In this document: positions 58,165 through 64,000 of the stretch, piece by piece
Layout: each line of letters opens with the position of its first letter
How positions within the stretch are numbered: position 1 is the stretch's first letter
Source: Rehmannia glutinosa
Lineage: Eukaryota; Streptophyta; Magnoliopsida; Lamiales; Orobanchaceae
DNA length: 64,000 nucleotides
Assembly (NCBI GenBank): GCA_016081115.2
Contig: CM071935.1
Span: 28,754,075 to 28,818,074 of the forward strand
Reading direction: 5' to 3'
Translations under genes and position numbers: made by a program
The notes under the pieces: generated by a model
Told to the model about the DNA's origin: nothing
Database searches by the model: none
The model's input: the letters and a program-made list of their open reading frames with translations, nothing else

Positions 58165-58925
58165 CTTCATCTAAAAATCCTTAAACTAAATTGAAGACAC
58201 TTTATCCAACACCATCAAGTGAAAAGATCGAAGTTGTTCATCAAGTTGAAAAGGAAAAACTTTTGTGAAAACAAAAAAGGGTCTATATTTCCTATGATTG
58301 AAGGAAATACAGTGATGTTCAAGGTTGAACCTTGTTTGAATCTGAAAGAGGGTTGTGTGATCAATCCCTGAAGATTCAAAGAGTTGAATTAGCTTGGCAG
58401 CTGCCTTGCGAAGGTCTAAGTTCCAGAAGATTAGTTGGTTGTGATTAAAGGAAATCTTGGACTACACTTTTGTAACTAACAAAATTGTATTAGTGAATTC
58501 CACATGGAGTAGGAGAAGGGTAGAGTAAAGGAATTACCCCATCATCGAACCACAATAGATTTTATGTATTCTTTACATTACTACACTTTATTTCTCTATT
58601 TTATTTTATTGCTCTATATTTGATATCCATCAAGTTTATGACTATCCAAAAAGTATAAGTGTTGATAATTTTAAAAACGTGTAAGACTTCCGTTGTTTAA
58701 CAAGAAAACTAATTTTCTAAAAATTTAACTTCACTCAGTTGAGTTACTCTATCAACGGCTATCTTAGGGAATTGTTGAGTGGTTAACTCTCGTGGTGAAG
58801 CTTAACACAACTGTCTAAAGGACATAACTGTTTCTCATAACTCTGATTTTTAAAGATCGAAAAATTTGGTAAAGTCTATTCAACCCCCTTCTAAATTTTA
58901 TTCTGCACCCCTCAAGACCTACAAG

Positions 58926-58941
58926 TGGTATCCAAGTTGTT
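58926..58941 (+). other. Decayed primer binding site, element D
   Basis: TGGTATCCAAGTTGTT: the first seven bases match the initiator-tRNA complement; the rest differs from TGGTATCAGAGCGGTT. Confidence 0.65.
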
Positions 58942-59037
58942 GGTTCAAAGAACATTCTGCACTGGTTACTGAACTAGATCTCAATTTTCAAAAACATCAA
59001 TATTTGAGTTTTTCAAAGTATTATTTGAGTTATTATC

Positions 59038-61130
59038 ATGGAAGCAAATATAACTCGTATTCCCATGTTCTCCATTGAAGAATTTGATGACTGGATAATT
59101 CTTATGCGGGTACATCTATTTGCACTTCATATGAAATGTGGTTTGTCATCGAAGATGGACCCATTAGAATCACCAAAGTGAATACAACTGTAAGAGCAGT
59201 AGGGGATGATGCAGCGAGAACTGGTGAGGTTGACAAACGCAGGAATGAATGGACCAATGAAGATAGAGAAAGATATAACTTGGATAATATTGCAAAATAC
59301 ATATTATACAAGACATTAGATAAAGCCATGTTCAACAAATTTAACTCCCACAGAACAACAAATGAGATTTGGGACAAGCTTTAATTTGTGAAGGTTCATA
59401 ATAGATAAAGGAACACAAACTTACATTTGCAGTTCAGAAAATTGAGAATTTCAAAATAATGACTAAAGAGTCATTGGATCAGTTGGATATACAATTCACA
59501 GAAATAACAAATGAGTTATCTGAACTATGAAAGGAATATACACAGAAAGAAATGTGTATGAAGATCTTGAGAGCACTCCCAGCTGATTGGGAAATGAAGG
59601 TGATGGATTTAAGGCATTCAATGGACCTAACAAATATATCAAACCATGAGCTATTCTCAGATTTGAAGACCTATGAATTTGAGCTTAAAAGGAAAAGGCA
59701 AGATGAAATAGGTGCACTTAAGACAACTGCATCGATAGCAGAAGAGTCCAAGTCAGCCGACTCCAAGGACATCATTGACAAGGAAGAAATTGCATTGATG
59801 ATCAAGAGATTCAACAAGTTCTTCAACAAGAACTATAAGAGGAACAAATGAAAGTCCTCTAGAAGGCATTCAGTTGTATCTAAAGGAAAAGATCAGAGGC
59901 CACCCAAGAGAGCTGAAAAGAAAGTGGAAGACTTATGCTAGAATTGTAGACAGCCAGGTCAAATTGCAATTATCCACCAGTCAACAAATATAAGAATGAT
60001 GAAGAAAAGAAAGTCTACAGAGAAAGAAGACAAGACAGAAAGAAAGCTATGATGGCTATTGAATGTGAGATGGCCAAGTGCAAAGAAGTAGTTGAGTCAG
60101 ATAGCAGTGAAGGTGACTACTCTTTTGACACTGCAAAAGAGGCATTGATTTGTCTCATGGCAAAGGAGCAGGAATATGAGGTAATCTGTAACTCATATGA
60201 TTCAAATTCTGGTGACAGTGATCATCACACACACATACACTTCATTACCCATTGATCTTTATGATTTATTAGGCAAAATGATGAAAGATTTTGATCACAT
60301 TAAATCCGTACACACTTGTAAATGAGGAAAACAACCAACTCTAAATCCAAAACTCACTGCTGAATGAAAAGATGAGTACTCTAAGTCACCTAGCTGATGA
60401 GAACATGGAGTTGAAACCTGAAATGGCAACGATAAAAGCAGACCTTGCTGCAAAAGAAAAGAGAGAACAAGAGCTTAAAAGTGGTCTTGCTTCCCTCAGC
60501 AAATCATCTAAAACATTGGATGAATTGATAATGATTCAAAAGGAAATTGGAGACAAAACGGATTAAGATTCAATTCCTTTATGAATTCTCAAACCCAAAG
60601 AGTGATAAAGTAACCTTAAGCAATGGGTAATTCAAAAATATAAAACTCTATATGTTGCACCCACATATCACCATAAGCACAAACATGATGGCCTTGGATA
60701 CAAAGGTAAAGGTAAGAAGCCAGCTGAGTATGCTAAAAGAACAGTTGAAACTAAATTCAAAAGAGTTCATCAGCAGACTCCAAACAAGAAGGCCTAAATT
60801 AATATAGGTCATCCCAAGGCAAAGAAATCAGCACACTTATGCACCCAGATACACTACACACAATGTACAACAGTTTCCATACTTTCACAAGAAGGAAAAT
60901 ACAAAAATGCATACATAGACATATAGACAAAAAAGACAGTTGTATGTACCAAAAGCACCAAAATAATTTGCTAAAATTCACTATGATTATGGAACATAAA
61001 GGTGGCAACCCCATAGAGTCAGATCATTTGGCTATAAGTTGGTTGGTACACCTTATAGTGATAACTCCTCAGGACCTACACAGGTATGGGTACCTAAAGT
61101 TTGATTTCATTGATTGTAGGTACAAGAAAC
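59038..61130 (+). pseudogene. Element D gag
   Basis: ATG at 59038 (MEANITRIPMFSIEEFDDW). Core pieces: 59136-59384 (..DNIAKYILYKTLDKAMFNKF) and 59552-59851 (MCMKILRALPADWEMKVMDL.. HELFSDLKTYEFELKRKRQ). The zinc-knuckle region near 59935-59980 has a stop in place of the Trp codon and lacks the C-terminal His/Cys part. An acidic segment (60049-60255) and a coiled-coil-like segment (60372-60566) follow, then the basic GYKGKGKK-type tail and linker to about 61130. Domain order equals A and B. Confidence 0.82.
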
Positions 61131-61634
61131 ATTTGATTGCCAAGGAACCTGGTACGTGGATAGTATGTTCCAGACATATGACGAGGATTAAAAGTAATTT
61201 ATCAAACTTCAAGGAATCAAAATGAGCAAAAGTCATATTTGGAGAAAATGAAGCTCCAGAGGATATCAAATGCATTGGATCCATCAAGAAAATTGGTTTA
61301 AATCACAGATGTTGCATATATCGGAGGGCGCACTTTAATTTGCTATGTATCAGCCAATTCTATGATAAAGGATATGTTGGATTCAATAATGGTTTTTGCC
61401 AAATCAAAGATGCAGAAACAAATGATATAGTGCTATTAGGAATCACAGAGAAGAATATATATGTGGTAGATTGGTCGACTGCTACACCAAACACATGTCT
61501 GCTGGCAAATAGCACAGCTGAAGAAAGTTGGTTGTGGGACAAGAAGCTGAGTTATCTGAATTTCAAAACTATCAACAAGCTTGCAAGAAGCCATCTGGTT
61601 GAAGGATTACCAGACTCAGCGTACAAAAAGGAAG
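61130..61634 (+). pseudogene. Element D protease relic and GAG-pre-integrase
   Basis: Protease is reduced to GTWIVCSRHMT: bases are missing so the catalytic D-S-G is lost. From 61340 a clean frame reads LCISQFYDKGYVGFNNGFCQ, VVDWSTATPNTCLLANSTAE and WLWDKKLSYLNFKTINKL to GLPDSAYKKE. SIRE homology ends at about 61634, exactly before the CDACQMGK zinc part. Confidence 0.8.
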
Positions 61635-62450
61635 CATCTGCTAAAGATAGCAAATCCAAAAGTACCTATTTCTTTACAATCCTTAAAAGGGAGATTATTT
61701 AGTGCAAAGAATCTATTACCTATCTCTTAGGATACACTTTTCAGAAAAAAGAAAAAATAGTTTTATAATTCCGCAATTCTTTACGCAACAAACCACACAT
61801 GTTGCAGCAAATGCACATGCACTTCCATACCAAACTTCAATAAGACATTATCTCGTAGTATTTAGTTGGTACAATTTAATGGATGCTAAAAAGGTCCAGT
61901 TTAATTAATTTGAATAAACATGAGATGCATTAGCCCATTTTGTACTCATGAAAGATTTGACAGATGTAACCCACTTAAAGTACAAATAACAGTTCAATAC
62001 AAGATATTAACTAAAAACTTTCAGCTCAAAAACAATAATGCAAGCATTTTCTTTAGTACTTCTATTTACATGAAACAACCACCCTAAGACCAAGCATCTA
62101 ATATCGTCTTTGTTATAAGAGTATAGATTTGTGTTTTATTGAAAGGGCTTGGATTCAGAAAATGCTCACAACCCATTCACCAGCATAGTTCTATAGCTAT
62201 TAGAAAATACATACCCATATTTAGTTCTATTACAATCATAGATCGAAATACGGAAAACCATTTATGTAAAAGAGGTTTTGAAAACTTCAATGTCATCATA
62301 AAACTGACTAACCTACATTCCCATGAAATTATTTATCTTTAGCCTCCTTAAATAATCAGATAGTGTTTTCCTCTTGGCACTTTGAGAACAATGGACTATC
62401 TAATTATAGTCACAAACAAATAAATTGATAAATGTAAGGCCAAGTATAAG
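61635..62450. other. AT-rich DNA after the truncation of element D
   Basis: No gene recognised. No SIRE homology after about 61634. Confidence 0.4.
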
Positions 62451-62584
62451 TTGATATTTGTCTATGGTATGTATCTCCAGGCTAAGAAACAGCTCCTCGA
62501 ATGAGATCTGCCTTAGAGTTATATGGACTAATGATGCCAATATCTTGCCCTCCAATACCTCTTATGTACCAGATTTTTAGTGAC
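62451..62584 (-). pseudogene. Exon fragment of a DNA2-type helicase/nuclease
   Basis: On the minus strand, a splice-acceptor-like TTTTGATAG precedes sequence encoding VTKNLVH, then GIGGQDIGIISPYNSKADLI, then LEIHTIDKYQ. This matches the pattern of the C-terminal superfamily-1 helicase core of DNA2 (DIGII.PYN.Q..LI, EIHTIDKYQG), an enzyme of Okazaki-fragment and end processing. The three pieces lie in different frames: one base seems added before GIGG, and two seem lost before LEIH. An in-frame TAG follows AVS. The expected donor after KYQ reads CT rather than GT. It is therefore a decayed copy, unless sequence errors explain the shifts. Confidence 0.7.
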
Positions 62585-62885
62585 CTATCAAAAGATAACA
62601 TTAAAAACATATTAAAAAGGTGTAGTTAAACGGAGAGAAGTTCATCAAAATAAAGAACATAGGAAATAATTCCCTCATGTTGGCATAAAAGATTGAGTCA
62701 AAGGGAAAATTAGTCAACCTTTCCTTAATTTTCAGTACACTTATTAATAAATCTTCAGTAACCTGACTTCCTAGTAAAAGAGTGGTCCAAGTAGGTAAAC
62801 CGACCCCATAATGTTAAAAATTGACCAGAGTTATTTTAAACCGCCACTGTTTTTCCAATCACGACATATAATGCCAAAGATTTAC

Positions 62886-63403
62886 CTCAATGAATGTGGT
62901 TCCCATCTAGCAAATTAAGAATCTCCTTGGTTCTGGTCTGACTGCATTTATAAGTAACATCAGTTTGCAGCCTAATAATTGTTCAGAACTCCAACAGTAT
63001 AACAAGAAAGGCCATTGCTACCTTTAAAGCCGATTCCTATAAGGACTAAATCCAGTTCGCCGCTTCTTGAGAAGTATTTGCTCCCAACTATAGATTGCAA
63101 AGTTTTCTAATTTTGTTGTAATAAAACAAAAAGTAACAACTTCGGAAGATAAAGCTTATGCACCTTCAGCTGATCATTGTGATTAGAAGTGTTATAAAAG
63201 TGAAAATGACCTGCAAATCGAACAATGAAAGAAAAAATTGCATTCTTCCAAGGAATGCAAACTTAGTTAAAAGAAATGATGGATATACAAACTCAAAATC
63301 TTAAGAGATGGCAGCTCAATTTTCAATACCTTGCTCTGAATGCTCTCCTCCCATTGTCAGTCACTCTTATACAGGAATCAATGATTGCATTCTCAATAGG
63401 ATC
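62886..63403 (-). other. Possible minus-strand exons of an unidentified or decayed gene
   Basis: Three stretches have acceptor and donor consensus on the minus strand. 63403-63330 runs from CCGTCAG to AG|GTATTG and encodes DPIENAIIDSCIRVTDNGRR then AFRA. 63087-63022 runs from CTATAG to AAAG|GTAGCA and encodes GSKYFSRSGELDLVLIGIGF. 62941-62886 runs from ATGCAG to GAG|GTAAAT and is only 56 bases. They share the strand of the DNA2 exon. No family was recognised and the junction frames were not established. Confidence 0.3.
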
Positions 63404-64000
63404 CTGACGGAAAATTTAGCACATAGCTTTATTAAACACATAGTACAAATTCATTCGATAAGAAATAATTTTGTTTATAGAGATCAAAGAGGAAAACTTT
63501 TCATGGCTGATTAAGTTCTTCACAGAAAAGATGGTGGTCATCAAAGGAAGAAAATTTTTATTACCCACGTGAATCAAGCCTAGTTGCTTCTAGCATGATA
63601 TTCTTTTTTAATCTCATGATTTGTCCTCAATCATCAAAATGGACAAAGTTTAGCTTTTAATTCAATAGTGTTTCCCTTGATAAGGGGAAGCACTGCTTAA
63701 GTCCTAGCTCAACGACCTGTCAGAATTACAGATAAGCCACCTAACATTCAAGTCGATCTGATTGAATAACACTAGTAAAATACCAGCTAAGAATTTGTTG
63801 ATAAATATTAGCAATTCCTATATAGTGGTACTTTCAGACTCATTTCGGTAAATATATATAGAAGCCAACAAAATATAATTTTAAATAGAAAATTTGTAAA
63901 TGTGGACAACTGAAAACATGGAATAGAGAGAGACAGAAAAGGATCAAATCGATTAGATTTCCTTGCCTTTTTTCTGATTTAATTGATCAGATTTAATAGT
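63404..64000. other. Unannotated DNA to window end
   Basis: No gene, repeat or RNA recognised. It may be intron or flank of the possible minus-strand gene. Confidence 0.35.

Larger units (their letters stand above)
57706..58923 (+). repeat. Element D 5' LTR, right piece
   Basis: Continues the LTR interrupted at 42665 (words shared with A and C: CAATCCAACAC-like, GAATTACCCCATC, ATCAACGGCT). Ends GACCTACA before the primer site. Confidence 0.85.
42406..61634 (+). mobile_element. Element D: SIRE-type copia, 5' LTR split by a chromovirus, truncated in pol
   Basis: The LTR start TGTTAAGAAATTTATTTTATAG (42406) runs to 42665. It resumes after the Tekay element at 57701-57706 and ends GACCTACA at 58923, giving a combined ~1.48-kb LTR like those of A and C. 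A decayed primer site, gag, a protease relic and GAG-pre-integrase follow. Homology stops at about 61634, before the integrase core. No RT or 3' LTR in the window. It is more diverged from A and C than they are from each other. Confidence 0.85.

Overview
The window is nuclear DNA from a flowering plant, most likely a eudicot. It is dominated by nested LTR retrotransposons. Evidence for this is the initiator-Met-tRNA primer binding sites, Ty1/copia and chromovirus polyproteins, short DNA-transposon derivatives with exact target duplications, a mitochondrial-looking insert, and one intact cytokinin-biosynthesis gene. An asterid (perhaps Lamiales) is a guess based on the type of extra ORF in the large copia elements.

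Region by region. (1) 1-13522: SIRE/Maximus-type copia element A on the + strand, its 5' LTR cut by the window edge. It carries gag, pol, a very long extra ORF and a 3' LTR. A is inserted into related element B on the - strand (13523-17273), of which gag, PBS and 5' LTR remain. (2) 17274-20116: AT-rich spacer holding a hAT-like fragment and a complete long-TIR Mutator-like MITE (18489-19283, perfect 9-bp duplication). (3) 20117-35368: a second Mutator-like MITE, split by the complete 13.75-kb SIRE-type element C (20513-34262, perfect 5-bp duplication AAACA) and by a small hAT element (34308-34801). C itself contains another hAT-like insertion in its extra ORF. (4) About 35740-37540: a mitochondrial-looking insert with a LINE fragment. 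(5) 37724-38656, - strand: an intact adenylate isopentenyltransferase (IPT) gene, with a TATA box and a probable 5'UTR intron upstream. This is the only evidently functional host gene seen. (6) 38.7-42.4 kb: AT-rich intergenic DNA with a large fold-back element. (7) 42406-61634: SIRE-type element D, split in its 5' LTR by a Tekay/Del chromovirus (42666-57700). The 3' LTR of that chromovirus is split by a deleted copia element (50876-55833), whose 5' LTR is split by a hAT-like element (50913-51996). The nest is four levels deep. (8) 61635-64000: non-TE-like DNA with a frameshifted exon of a DNA2-type helicase and other possible minus-strand exons.

The retroelements look inactive: nearly every gag/pol/extra ORF carries stops or frameshifts. 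However, much of the apparent damage in A and C falls at CAG/CTG trinucleotides. CAGCTG is repeatedly replaced by CA(A)TTTG-like strings, and CTGA by TCGA or CCGA, at several independent sites. That looks more like a context-specific sequencing or consensus artefact, perhaps linked to CHG methylation, than mutation, and it should temper any pseudogene call here. The main biological novelty is the ~4.6-kb extra ORF of A and C, with its own promoter-like leader, lying between pol and the 3' LTR.
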